The position numbers and the translations under genes were made by a program. A stretch of DNA of 64,000 nucleotides from Chlorobiaceae bacterium (GTDB lineage Bacteria > Bacteroidota > Chlorobiia > Chlorobiales > Chlorobiaceae). Position 1 is the stretch's first letter. Every line of letters starts with the position of its first letter. Where the stretch lies: assembly GCA_013334865.1 (NCBI GenBank), contig JAAXWS010000013.1:1-64000 (forward strand). Direction: 5' to 3'. This document shows, in pieces, positions 29,986 through 38,723 of the stretch. Under the pieces are notes generated by a model. It saw only the letters and a program-made list of their open reading frames with translations. It did no database searches and was not told the DNA's origin.

Positions 29986-31167
29986 ATGAATCGTTTGAAC
30001 GTTACGATCGTACAAGCAAGTTCGAGGTCATGGTCCGGCGGGACCGACCTGTGCATGAACATGATGGGAGACTCTCCCGTCATCGCCAAAACCATCGAGA
30101 GATTGAACGGCTATGGTGATCGCATCATCATAGCGGCACCGGAGTTCGACAGGGGTGGACTCGATTTTCTGGACACCGGTGATGCCAAGTTGAGTATCCA
30201 TTACGGCCAGGACGAGAGCCCCCTGCTCAGGATTGTAAAGGCAACAAGCGACCTTGCCGACGACACCTGCATCCTGAGGGTCAACGCGTTGAATTTCTGC
30301 GTCGATATGGAGGCTGCGGTCGAGATGCAACGGCTTGCTTTAACGGTGGGTTTTGATGTGGTAAGGTTCCCTGAAAATTTCCCCGCATTGTTTTCAAGTG
30401 ATGTCTACAGGCTCTCGGCATTGCGGCGGCTTGCCGATATTAATCCCGATCTAAAATATCATGTCCATCCGAAATATGTTATGACGGAGTCCAATGGCTT
30501 CATGCCGCTGGTATTCACTCCCTCTCTTGACAGGTATACGGATGATCTGCTCCGTACGGTGCGTGAGGCCTGTGCGTCGTCGATTTATGGGAACAGAATC
30601 GAGGTGGATTTGTCAAAGACCATCAAGGCGGGAGACTCCATTTGCCACCATTACGAAATGGTTTTGCCATATCTCGAATCCGGATATCAAGTATTGGATA
30701 TGGCCTGTGGAAGCGGTTTCGGCACGGCGATAATGTCCGGAAGCGTCGGGAAGGTCACCGGCATCGATATTGACGGAAGTCAGTTGGGGGCTTTCGAATG
30801 GCCTGGCCAAAGGGACAATATCGAGCTTGTTACAGCCGATTGCCTTGACACGGGGTTGCCGTCAGGACAATATGATTGTATTACGGCGTTTGAAATAATT
30901 GAACATGTCGAACCTCACGCAATGCTCGGGGAGATATCCAGATTACTCAAGCCGGGAGCTCACTGTTTTATCAGTACCCCCCAGAATGTCCTTGGCCATA
31001 TACCCACGACTCCCGACCACGTGATGGAGTATTCGCTTTCCGGCCTGCTTGAAATCGTTTCTCGATATTTCGATGTGGAGCGGGTGATTGGAATAAAACA
31101 GGGGACAATCTATTTTGAGGGTGACCCGGTGGGAAGCAACTCCTTCCTTGTGTGCAGAAAGTCCTAA
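29986..31167 (+). CDS. Fusion: degenerate SpsF-like nucleotidyltransferase domain + methyltransferase
   Basis: 393 aa in two parts. Residues 1-180 follow the SpsF fold order but the core signature has decayed: VTIVQASSRSWSGGTDLCMN in place of QARMSSSRLPGK, then PVIAKTIERL. Residues about 210-390 are a class I methyltransferase with VLDMACGSGFGTAI at 236-249 and TAFEIIEHVEPHAML. Loss of the lysine/arginine-rich loop suggests the N-terminal part may no longer transfer nucleotides and may bind substrate. Function not assigned. Confidence 0.8.
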   Translation: MNRLNVTIVQASSRSWSGGTDLCMNMMGDSPVIAKTIERLNGYGDRIIIAAPEFDRGGLDFLDTGDAKLSIHYGQDESPLLRIVKATSDLADDTCILRVNALNFCVDMEAAVEMQRLALTVGFDVVRFPENFPALFSSDVYRLSALRRLADINPDLKYHVHPKYVMTESNGFMPLVFTPSLDRYTDDLLRTVREACASSIYGNRIEVDLSKTIKAGDSICHHYEMVLPYLESGYQVLDMACGSGFGTAIMSGSVGKVTGIDIDGSQLGAFEWPGQRDNIELVTADCLDTGLPSGQYDCITAFEIIEHVEPHAMLGEISRLLKPGAHCFISTPQNVLGHIPTTPDHVMEYSLSGLLEIVSRYFDVERVIGIKQGTIYFEGDPVGSNSFLVCRKS

Positions 31168-31172
31168 TATAA

Positions 31173-31188
31173 AATGAGTTAACTCATT
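31173..31188. promoter_or_regulatory. 16-bp perfect palindrome abutting a start codon
   Basis: AATGAGTT at 31173-31180 is followed at once by its reverse complement AACTCATT (31181-31188), and the ATG of the TPP enzyme starts at 31189. It occupies the place where a ribosome site should be. It could be an operator, a small hairpin controlling translation, or chance. Confidence 0.5.
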
Positions 31189-32901
31189 ATGTCCCAGTTG
31201 TCAGTGGCCGATGTCCTCGCAGGGTATCTTGCGGATAACGGTATCGAATTGGTCTATGTCTATCCGGGGGGCACCATCGCCCCGTTGATTCACAGCATGG
31301 TCTCGAGAGGCATGCGGATCGAGGTTTTCAAGCATGAACAGGGGGCGCTTTATGCCGCGCTTGCCGCAGCCCGCCTCAGCGGCCGGTTCCAGGTCGCCAT
31401 GGTGACCTCTGGACCCGGCGTGACCAATGCGCTGACCCCCCTTGCCGACGCATTCTACGATTCGACTCCGTTGCTGCTAATTACCGGTCAGGTCGGCACA
31501 GCCGATCTGTTTTCCGGCAGAAAGGTGCGTCAAAGGGGATTCCAGGAGGTGCCTACCTCTTCGCTAGTATCGGAGATCTGTAAGCAGGCCGCTTGCCCGG
31601 CCTCTGCCGAAGAGGCGCTCAAGGTTCTGCCTGAACTGCTTGCAGTTGCCGTTGAAGGACGGCCCGGCCCTGTCGTCCTCGATATGCCGATGGATGTGCA
31701 GCGTTCTGAAGCCGGAGTGGCCCGTATATCCGATATCGCCTCAGGACCGCCGACTTACGCTTCGGCACATGATTCGATCGACCAGATTGCGTCGGCCTTG
31801 AATCAGGCCCTGCGTCCGGCGGTGCTGCTGGGAAAAGGGGCTCTCGAATCGGGCGCATTTGAGCTGTACCGGAGCCTTGTCGACAGGAGCGGTGCCCTTG
31901 TCGTCAGCTCGCTGCCGGGGCTGGGCTCTTTTTCAGGGGAAGACGAGCGGTTCATAGGGTATATCGGCCATACCGGCCACGAGGCGGCGAACCGCGCCGT
32001 ACATGAAGCGGATTTCCTGCTGGTCCTCGGCTCAAGGCTCGATGTCCGCCAGACCGGAACCATGGTGAACGATTTCGTGCCTGTCGGGAGGATCGCCTGG
32101 GTGAATAATGATCCGGATGAGCTCGCCTATGCAAGGGTGAGGGTTGACTGGCAGGTTCAGGATGATACTGGACGGTTCGTTGCTGCACTGCTTGAGCATA
32201 TTCCCGAGAGTGCCGGCCCGAAGGACCTGCAATGGTGCACCTCATTGATCGAGCAGCGTCGTGCCGACCTTGAGGATTCTTTTTCTTCACCGGAAGCAGG
32301 GAGGGGGATTTTCCCAAAAGAGGCTCTCCGTGCGGTTGCCCGGCATATGAAGGATTCGAAAGGGGTCGTCACTACCGGCGTGGGCTCTCACCAGCAGTGG
32401 GCTGCACGCCATCTTACATACAGCCCCGAAGGATGGCGGCTGCTGACCTCTGGGGGTCATGGCACCATGGGGTATGATCTACCGTCTGCGATCGGTGCCG
32501 CAATGGTCAGTTCCGGTAATCCTGTGCTCTGCGTCGCCGGAGACGGCTCTTTCCTGATGAATATCCAGGAACTGGCATCACTTGCCGAACGGCAACTACC
32601 GGTCAGGATATTGGTGCTGAATAACAACCGGCTGGGGATCGTCTCTCAGTTTCAGCGCATTACCTGGGGAGCGGATCCTGCGTCAGGCATCTTCGCCACT
32701 CCGGACTTCGTTGCCATTGCCAATGGCTTCGGAGTGCCTGCTGAACGGGTTTCAGCTCACGGGGAGCTCGAAAAAGCTGTTGACCGTTTCTGGTCCTCCT
32801 CAGGTCCGGTGCTGCTCGAAGTCATGATCGAACATGATGCGGATGTGGTGCCGATGCTTCTGGCCGGACAAACCATGGACAGGATGTGGAAGGGCTATTG
32901 A
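31189..32901 (+). CDS. Thiamine-diphosphate-dependent enzyme, acetolactate-synthase-like
   Basis: 570 aa. Cofactor-activating glutamate E50 (FKHEQGALYAAL), central domain, and the TPP/Mg site beginning GDGSFLMN near 450 and LNNNRLGI near 475. It resembles the large subunit of acetolactate synthase, but no small subunit or ilvC is near and it sits in a glycan operon. A known precedent is YerE of Yersinia, an acetolactate-synthase-like enzyme that adds a two-carbon unit to a keto sugar (yersiniose). That role here is inference. Confidence 0.85.
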   Translation: MSQLSVADVLAGYLADNGIELVYVYPGGTIAPLIHSMVSRGMRIEVFKHEQGALYAALAAARLSGRFQVAMVTSGPGVTNALTPLADAFYDSTPLLLITGQVGTADLFSGRKVRQRGFQEVPTSSLVSEICKQAACPASAEEALKVLPELLAVAVEGRPGPVVLDMPMDVQRSEAGVARISDIASGPPTYASAHDSIDQIASALNQALRPAVLLGKGALESGAFELYRSLVDRSGALVVSSLPGLGSFSGEDERFIGYIGHTGHEAANRAVHEADFLLVLGSRLDVRQTGTMVNDFVPVGRIAWVNNDPDELAYARVRVDWQVQDDTGRFVAALLEHIPESAGPKDLQWCTSLIEQRRADLEDSFSSPEAGRGIFPKEALRAVARHMKDSKGVVTTGVGSHQQWAARHLTYSPEGWRLLTSGGHGTMGYDLPSAIGAAMVSSGNPVLCVAGDGSFLMNIQELASLAERQLPVRILVLNNNRLGIVSQFQRITWGADPASGIFATPDFVAIANGFGVPAERVSAHGELEKAVDRFWSSSGPVLLEVMIEHDADVVPMLLAGQTMDRMWKGY

Positions 32902-32903
32902 AC

Positions 32904-33635
32904 ATGAAAGGCAGAACGGCTTTCGTCACCGGGGCGTCGAGGGGGATCGGCTCCTCCATCGCGAGGACTCTGGCCGATCATGGAGTGAACGTGGTCATCG
33001 GTTATCTGAACAGCCGGGATGCGGCCGAAACGCTCGTGGAGAAAATCCTTTCGGATGGAGGTTCTGCGGTTGCCCGCAGGATCGACGTGTCCGAAAGGTC
33101 AAGCATCCGTAAGGCGTTTGGTTCGACAGGGGTGATCGACATCCTGGTGAACAACGCTGCCCTAGCCCAGGAAAAGCCCTTCCTGGACATTTCAGACGAG
33201 GATTGGGACCGGATGCTTGCGGCAAATCTCCGCGGCCCGTTTGCGTGTATACAGGAGGTGTTGCCGGGCATGATGGATCGCAGGTGGGGCCGCGTGGTGA
33301 ATATCGTTTCCATAGGTGGCCAGTGGGGGGGCGTCAACCAGATCCATTATGCAAGCGCCAAAGCCGGACTCATAGGCTTGACCAGATCGGTGTCAAAAAC
33401 CTTCAGCGGCTTTGGCATCACCTGTAATGCGGTATCGCCGGGTCTGGTGGAAACTGATATGACCAAAAACGAGCTCTCTTCCCCTCAGGGCCAGGAGAAG
33501 ATTCGAACGATACCGGCCGGCCGGATCGGTTTTGCCGCAGAGGTTGCCGCTGCGGTAGTTTTTCTGGTCATGCCGGGCAGTGACTACATTACCGGCCAGA
33601 CCATCAATGTCAACGGGGGGATGTATTTTGGCTAA
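32904..33635 (+). CDS. Short-chain dehydrogenase/reductase (FabG-like)
   Basis: 243 aa classical SDR. Cofactor loop TGASRGIGSS at 9-18, NNAA at 83-86, catalytic S136, Y149 and K153 (YASAK), and a C-terminal ITGQTINVNGG. I chose the ATG at 32904 (after GGAAGGG) over an upstream GTG at 32886. In context with the TPP enzyme it could reduce a ketone on a branched or modified sugar. It overlaps the next gene by 8 bases. Confidence 0.85.
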   Translation: MKGRTAFVTGASRGIGSSIARTLADHGVNVVIGYLNSRDAAETLVEKILSDGGSAVARRIDVSERSSIRKAFGSTGVIDILVNNAALAQEKPFLDISDEDWDRMLAANLRGPFACIQEVLPGMMDRRWGRVVNIVSIGGQWGGVNQIHYASAKAGLIGLTRSVSKTFSGFGITCNAVSPGLVETDMTKNELSSPQGQEKIRTIPAGRIGFAAEVAAAVVFLVMPGSDYITGQTINVNGGMYFG

Positions 33636-34851
33636 GACCTTGATGATCATCGGCGGTGGTGCAGAGCAGGTTCCTGCATACAAACTGGCAAAACAACGGG
33701 GACTTTTTGTCGTCGGTACGGACCTGAATCCGGATGCGCCCGCTCTCAGGTTTGCCGATCACGCCATTCTGGCATCCACACGTGATGCGGAGCAGACCGC
33801 TCGTTGTGCTGTCGAGTTCCATTCGTCCCACACGATCGCCGGCGTGATGACCATCGCCAACGATGTCCCCTATACCGTCGCCAGGGTTGCCGATGCTCTG
33901 GGGCTTCCGGGTATCGGTCTTGAAGCAGCCCGTAATGTGGTCGACAAGTTGCTGATGAAGCAGTGTTTCGGCAGGCATGGCGTGTCCTGTCCCTGGTTCA
34001 CCGGTATTGGTACGGCCGATGAATTGCGCACCCTGCTCCGCGCAGAGTCAGGGACGCGCTTCGTCCTGAAGCCGGTCGATGGACGGGGTGCCCGAGGGGT
34101 GCTGCTTATCGACAGCTCCATCGACGTGGATTGGGCTTTTGAGGAGTCAAAACGTTGGGGTGATTCCGGGCGACTGATCCTTGAAAAGTTTGTGCCGGGC
34201 ATGCAGCTCTCAACCGAGTCGTTCATCCTGGACGGCAAGTGCTATACTCCGGCTATCGCCGAACGGAACTACGATCGGCTCGAACAGTTTGCGCCGAACA
34301 TCATCGAGGATGGAGGGACTATTCCCGCGCCGCTTGACGAGGCCCTGCGTTCGTCGATCGATGATACGATACTCCGGGGTGCTGCTGCCCTGGGGATTCA
34401 TGAAGGTATCGTCAAAGGCGACCTGGTCATAGCGGAGGACGGCCAGCCGATGATCATCGAACTAGCGGCCAGGCTTTCGGGCGGCTGGTTCGCTACTCAT
34501 CAGATTCCCTTCGCATCGGGCGTGGATCTGGTTTCGGCGGTCATGTCCCATGCGCTCGGCGAGCCTCTAGATGAATGCGCCCTGCAGCCTTCCTGGTCCG
34601 CCGCGACGGCTATTCGTTACTGGTATCCTCCTGAAGGCCGGATTGTCTCAATCCGGGGCGAGGAGGAGCTGAAGAAGGTCCCGGGTCTCATTTCCTACGG
34701 ATTTTTCAGGAAAACCGGTGATATGCAGCCAAAGGTGCTGATGCATCCCGACCGGTTCGGATTTGCAATCGTCGGTGCGGATACACGTCAGGAAGCGCTG
34801 TTCCGGATGGAGATGGCGCTGAATTCAGTACAGGTCGAGGTGGCGCCATGA
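33628..34851 (+). CDS. ATP-grasp domain protein
   Basis: 407 aa. It begins MIIGGGAEQVPAYKLAKQRG (PreATP-grasp Rossmann part), then the ATP-grasp fold: FVLKPVDGRGARGVLLI, GRLILEKFVPG and MIIELAARLSGGWFA. Such enzymes join an acid to an amine or thiol using ATP. The likely start is a TTG at 33628, after a G-run at 33615-33620; an ATG at 33643 is an alternative. It may acylate the amino sugar, in place of the missing PseH acetyltransferase; the substrate cannot be seen. Confidence 0.8.
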   Translation: MAKTLMIIGGGAEQVPAYKLAKQRGLFVVGTDLNPDAPALRFADHAILASTRDAEQTARCAVEFHSSHTIAGVMTIANDVPYTVARVADALGLPGIGLEAARNVVDKLLMKQCFGRHGVSCPWFTGIGTADELRTLLRAESGTRFVLKPVDGRGARGVLLIDSSIDVDWAFEESKRWGDSGRLILEKFVPGMQLSTESFILDGKCYTPAIAERNYDRLEQFAPNIIEDGGTIPAPLDEALRSSIDDTILRGAAALGIHEGIVKGDLVIAEDGQPMIIELAARLSGGWFATHQIPFASGVDLVSAVMSHALGEPLDECALQPSWSAATAIRYWYPPEGRIVSIRGEEELKKVPGLISYGFFRKTGDMQPKVLMHPDRFGFAIVGADTRQEALFRMEMALNSVQVEVAP

Positions 34852-35699
34852 TCAAATTCATCGCAGAGGTTTCCAGCAACCATCATCGGGATCTCGATAG
34901 GTCCTTCGAGTTCATCAGGGCTACCGCTTCAGCCGGATGCCAGGCCGTCAAGTTTCAGCTGTTCAAAATCGACAGGTTGTTTGCCCCGGAGATCCTTGAA
35001 CGGTCAGAGAAACATCGCCGCAGAAAGGAGTGGGAACTTCCGCTTGAGTTTCTTCCAGAGCTTGCGGCATGTGCGAAAACCTCCGGGATCGAATTTTCTT
35101 GTACCCCATTCTATCTCGAAGCTGTACAGGAGCTCGAGCCGTATGTTGATTTCTATAAGGTCGCTTCCTACGAGCTGCTTTGGGAAGACCTGCTCGCCTC
35201 CTGTGCTGCAACAGGTAAACCTGTTATTCTTTCGACCGGGATGGCGACCATGGAAGAGATCAACCGGGCGGTCGATGTGCTCAGGCGGAACGGATGCCCT
35301 GAGCCGGTGCTTCTGCATTGTACTTCGGCTTATCCCACGCCCTATGGGGATGCGAACCTTTCTGCCATAGAGACGCTCAGGAGAGAGACAGGTTGTGCAG
35401 TCGGCTGGTCGGACCATACCGTCGAACCAGCAGTCATTCAAAGGGCGGTGCATCGCTGGGGGGCTCAAGTCGTTGAGTTCCATCTCGATCTCGATGGCCA
35501 GGGTGAGGAGTATGGCGCCGGGCATTGCTGGCTGCCAGGCCAGATCGCGGAGGTGATAGGGGATGTCAGGAAAGGGCTCGATGCTGATGGTAGTGGCGTA
35601 AAGGAGCCGGTTGCATCCGAACTTCCCGACAGGCTGTGGCGTGCCGATCCTTTGGATGGGCTTCGCCCCATGAAGCAGATCCGCGGGCAATGGCGGTAA
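34848..35699 (+). CDS. NeuB/PseI-like sialic acid synthase, without the SAF domain
   Basis: 283 aa. It shows the NeuB TIM barrel with IAEVSSNHHRDLDRSFEFI, AVKFQLFK, CTPFYLEAV, KVASYELLW, ILSTGMATMEEI and LHCTSAYPTPY, then VGWSDHT. Family members usually have about 340-350 aa, with a C-terminal SAF (antifreeze) domain that covers the partner active site. Here the protein stops about 60 residues early at the barrel end, with no downstream in-frame remnant. It overlaps its neighbours (ATGA upstream, 10 bases downstream). Confidence 0.85.
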   Translation: MIKFIAEVSSNHHRDLDRSFEFIRATASAGCQAVKFQLFKIDRLFAPEILERSEKHRRRKEWELPLEFLPELAACAKTSGIEFSCTPFYLEAVQELEPYVDFYKVASYELLWEDLLASCAATGKPVILSTGMATMEEINRAVDVLRRNGCPEPVLLHCTSAYPTPYGDANLSAIETLRRETGCAVGWSDHTVEPAVIQRAVHRWGAQVVEFHLDLDGQGEEYGAGHCWLPGQIAEVIGDVRKGLDADGSGVKEPVASELPDRLWRADPLDGLRPMKQIRGQWR

Positions 35700-36700
35700 C
35701 GGTGCTCATGGTGTGCCATTCAGGGGCAGGCACGGGGCTGGGACACCTGACAAGGTCGCTTGTCGCGGCTCGTGGCTTGGCTGAGGCTCATGGTTTTGAT
35801 ATCCGCTTCCTTATCCAGGGGGATGCCATCGATCGCGAAGACCTTCGGCGTTTTCCGCACCGTTTCGTGCCATTCGAATACAGGCTCGATACTGCTATCC
35901 GCGAGACGCTTGATGATCGGGTCGCCGGAATCGTCGTGTTCGATCTCGATCCCAGGCTGATCCCTGATGATTTTGGCGCAGTGCTTTCAGGACTCCACCA
36001 GTCGGGTTGGCGGCTGGTCAGCATCGATCCTCTTAAATCGTTACACGGACTTCTCGACCTGATCTACGTCCCGTCATTCTCGTTCAAGCCTCCGGAAGGC
36101 GCCGATCCCGGAAAGTTCCTGTATGGATGGGAGCGTTACCTGCTGAATGTGTCCGCATCCCCTCGCCACTGGCATCGGGGTACTTCAGTGCTTGTCCTGA
36201 CCGGGGGCAGTGATGCTACTGGATTGGGCCGGACGTTGCCTGCGATCCTGGACATGCATCTGCCTGCGGGCTCCGACCTTCACTGGGTTGTCGGCCCCTA
36301 TGCTGCTCCTCCTGTTTTCCCGAAGTCTCCGCGACTGAGCTTCTTGCCTCATACAGGCCTTTCGGGGTTAGACAGTTTGACCGGCTGGACAGAGTACGCC
36401 CTGACCGTCTACGGCGTGAGTTTTTTTGAACTCCTCTACTTCGGAATCCCCACCGTTGTTTTTTCACCATACGGGACGAAAGATGACGACGAACTGTCGG
36501 CCATAGCCGCAGCCGGAGTGGCGCTGGTGGCCAGAGACGAAGAGGAGGCCGTCGTGCAACTTAGCCGCTTGATGCAGGACGATGCCCTTGCGGCAAGCAT
36601 TTCCGAGCGTTCGCGCCGGCATCTTTCTGCTGGTGGGCCGGAGCGGTTCGCCCATGCATTACAAGCATTGACCTCACAGCCATGCCACAAGGATATTTGA
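35690..36700 (+). CDS. PseG-like UDP-sugar hydrolase / GT-B fold protein
   Basis: 336 aa. N-terminal GAGTGLGHLTRSLVAARGL matches the GxGHxxR signature of PseG and related GT-B proteins; the second half has VLVLTGGSDATGLG and VSFFELLYFGIPTVVFSP. PseG removes UDP from the 2,4-diamino sugar before condensation. The start at 35690 (MAVTVLMVCHSG) is chosen over a frame open to 35636. Sequence identity to true PseG may be low, so the exact substrate is uncertain. Confidence 0.75.
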   Translation: MAVTVLMVCHSGAGTGLGHLTRSLVAARGLAEAHGFDIRFLIQGDAIDREDLRRFPHRFVPFEYRLDTAIRETLDDRVAGIVVFDLDPRLIPDDFGAVLSGLHQSGWRLVSIDPLKSLHGLLDLIYVPSFSFKPPEGADPGKFLYGWERYLLNVSASPRHWHRGTSVLVLTGGSDATGLGRTLPAILDMHLPAGSDLHWVVGPYAAPPVFPKSPRLSFLPHTGLSGLDSLTGWTEYALTVYGVSFFELLYFGIPTVVFSPYGTKDDDELSAIAAAGVALVARDEEEAVVQLSRLMQDDALAASISERSRRHLSAGGPERFAHALQALTSQPCHKDI

Positions 36701-38646
36701 TTTTCCACCTCAATCTTGCGTTCTCGTCGATCGCGGAGGATGCGCGTCCTGGGGTTATCAGGAAGTGTTACTGGCCGTTACTCGACATGGTGGGACGGAC
36801 CGGTATCCCTGTCGGTATAGAACTGACTGGCTGGACCCTCAAACAGATTTCCCTTCTAGATCCTTCATGGATAGACCGTTTCAAGACGATGCTTGCTGAT
36901 AGTCGATGTGAGCTTATTGGCAGCGGATGGAGCCAGATTATCGGGCCGCTGGTCCCGTACGAAGTGAACCGTTACAATCAGCGGATTGGTCTGGATGCCT
37001 ACAGGGAACTGCTCGATATCGTGCCGGCAATCGTCTTGGTCAATGAAATGGCTTTTTCAACGGGAATGGTCGATATATATGCCGATGCCGGCTATGTCGG
37101 TATCGTTATGGACCGGGACAATGTCCGGTTTGCGCTCGGCCTAGAGCATGCGCCGGTTGTCGACATGCCATACCGGGCCAAGGGCTCCGGGCAGACCTCC
37201 TTACCGGTGCTTTGGTCCGATTCCATCCTGTTCCAGCGCCTTCAACGGGTCATTCATGGCGACATACCTGTTGCCGAATACGTAGGTTATGTCGCAAGAA
37301 GGGCGCAAGATGACAATGCCTGCCTACCCATCTATTGCAACGATGCCGAGATATTCGATTATCGCCCTGGACGATTTTCCACTGAAGCCTCGCTTCACCC
37401 CGAGGGTGAATGGAACCGGATGTCACGAGTGCTTCAGCGTCTTGAAACCGAACTCGATATGAATTGGCTGAGCCCTTCGGCAGCCCTGACGTATCGAGTT
37501 CCGGGAGAAAAAATCGAACCAGCGCTGTTGTCGTCGACCTCGCAGCCGATACCGGTCAAGAAACAGGCCAAATACAATGTCAATCGTTGGGCGGTGACCG
37601 GGCGGGACGATCTTTGGCTGAACACCATGTGCCACAGGATCCACCGGGGGCTGCTCGAATGCCAAGAGAATTCCGTGGATGCATGGCGGGAGCTCTGCGA
37701 GCTCTGGGCCAGCGACCTTCGCACCCATATCACCCAAGATCGCTGGCAGGAAGCCCTTGATCGTGTCGATGCCATGCTCGAACGTTTCCGGCGCGAACAG
37801 TCGCTTCAGCCTCAAGGAGCAACCCAGTCCTCTTGGGTTGGGGAGTGTCAGGACGTTGTGATCGAAAAGGATGAGGAGGACATCTATTGGACCATAAAGA
37901 GTAATCTGGTTCAGATGACGCTCAATGTCAGGCGGGGCTTGGCCATCAGCGCCCTGGCATTCAGGGAACACGGTTTCGAGCCGGTACTGGGGACCTTGCC
38001 TCAGGGATATTTCAGCTCTATCCTCCTTGGTGCCGATTTTTATTCGGGTGGGATTCTGATCGAACTTCCGGGGGAGCGCAACAGGATGACTGACCTCGAA
38101 CGGGTCGTGCCGCAGCTTGTTCGCGAAGACACCTCGCTCAGCATCAGGGTCTACCTTCCGATTGCTGGTGGGGAATTAACCAAAATCCTGAAGATGGATT
38201 TGCTGAATGGTACGGTAACCCTTCACTACGATTTTACCGGATTCAGTCGGCCAATGGGCATCATTCGGGCAGGCATACTGACGCTTCTTCCGGAAGCGTG
38301 GAATCTTCCTATCGGTGTTTCCTGTATTAATGGGGGACAGGTGCCAGAAGAGTTCGTCTTTGACGGCAATGTCGATCATGGAAAGGCGGCGACGACTTTT
38401 GTCTCAAGTTCGGCTTCGTTAGGAGCTACTGACGGTCGGGTGTTGGTGAAGGACTCTTCCGGCAGGGCATTGCAACTGAAGTGGGACCCGTCGTCTTGTG
38501 CGGCTGCCCCGATGTTGCAAAACCGTATAGTCAATGCAAGCTGTCTGACAAGGATTTACTTTTCCCTATGCGAACTGGACGATACCTTCAGACCCGATGG
38601 GCGCCTCTTGCCGTTTTCCCTTGAAATCTCGGCATCGAAACCTTGA
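36682..38646 (+). CDS. GH57-like protein
   Basis: 654 aa. It follows the family 57 layout: early HLNLAFSSI (His motif), nucleophile-like E122 in VNEMAFSTGMVDIYADAGY and acid-like D221/E223 in YCNDAEIFDYRPG. The C-terminal 250 residues are a beta-rich region, like the alpha-mannan/amylase C-domain. Family members act on alpha-glucans, but some sit in surface-glycan loci with no known substrate. It has no signal peptide and so should be cytoplasmic. It overlaps the upstream gene by 19 bases. Confidence 0.65.
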   Translation: MPQGYLIFHLNLAFSSIAEDARPGVIRKCYWPLLDMVGRTGIPVGIELTGWTLKQISLLDPSWIDRFKTMLADSRCELIGSGWSQIIGPLVPYEVNRYNQRIGLDAYRELLDIVPAIVLVNEMAFSTGMVDIYADAGYVGIVMDRDNVRFALGLEHAPVVDMPYRAKGSGQTSLPVLWSDSILFQRLQRVIHGDIPVAEYVGYVARRAQDDNACLPIYCNDAEIFDYRPGRFSTEASLHPEGEWNRMSRVLQRLETELDMNWLSPSAALTYRVPGEKIEPALLSSTSQPIPVKKQAKYNVNRWAVTGRDDLWLNTMCHRIHRGLLECQENSVDAWRELCELWASDLRTHITQDRWQEALDRVDAMLERFRREQSLQPQGATQSSWVGECQDVVIEKDEEDIYWTIKSNLVQMTLNVRRGLAISALAFREHGFEPVLGTLPQGYFSSILLGADFYSGGILIELPGERNRMTDLERVVPQLVREDTSLSIRVYLPIAGGELTKILKMDLLNGTVTLHYDFTGFSRPMGIIRAGILTLLPEAWNLPIGVSCINGGQVPEEFVFDGNVDHGKAATTFVSSSASLGATDGRVLVKDSSGRALQLKWDPSSCAAAPMLQNRIVNASCLTRIYFSLCELDDTFRPDGRLLPFSLEISASKP

Positions 38647-38723
38647 TCCCCTGGACTCCGGATGCCTCATGGGATTCCATATCCCGAAAACGGCATCGGT
38701 CGTCCCAAAGCATTGAAATACCT

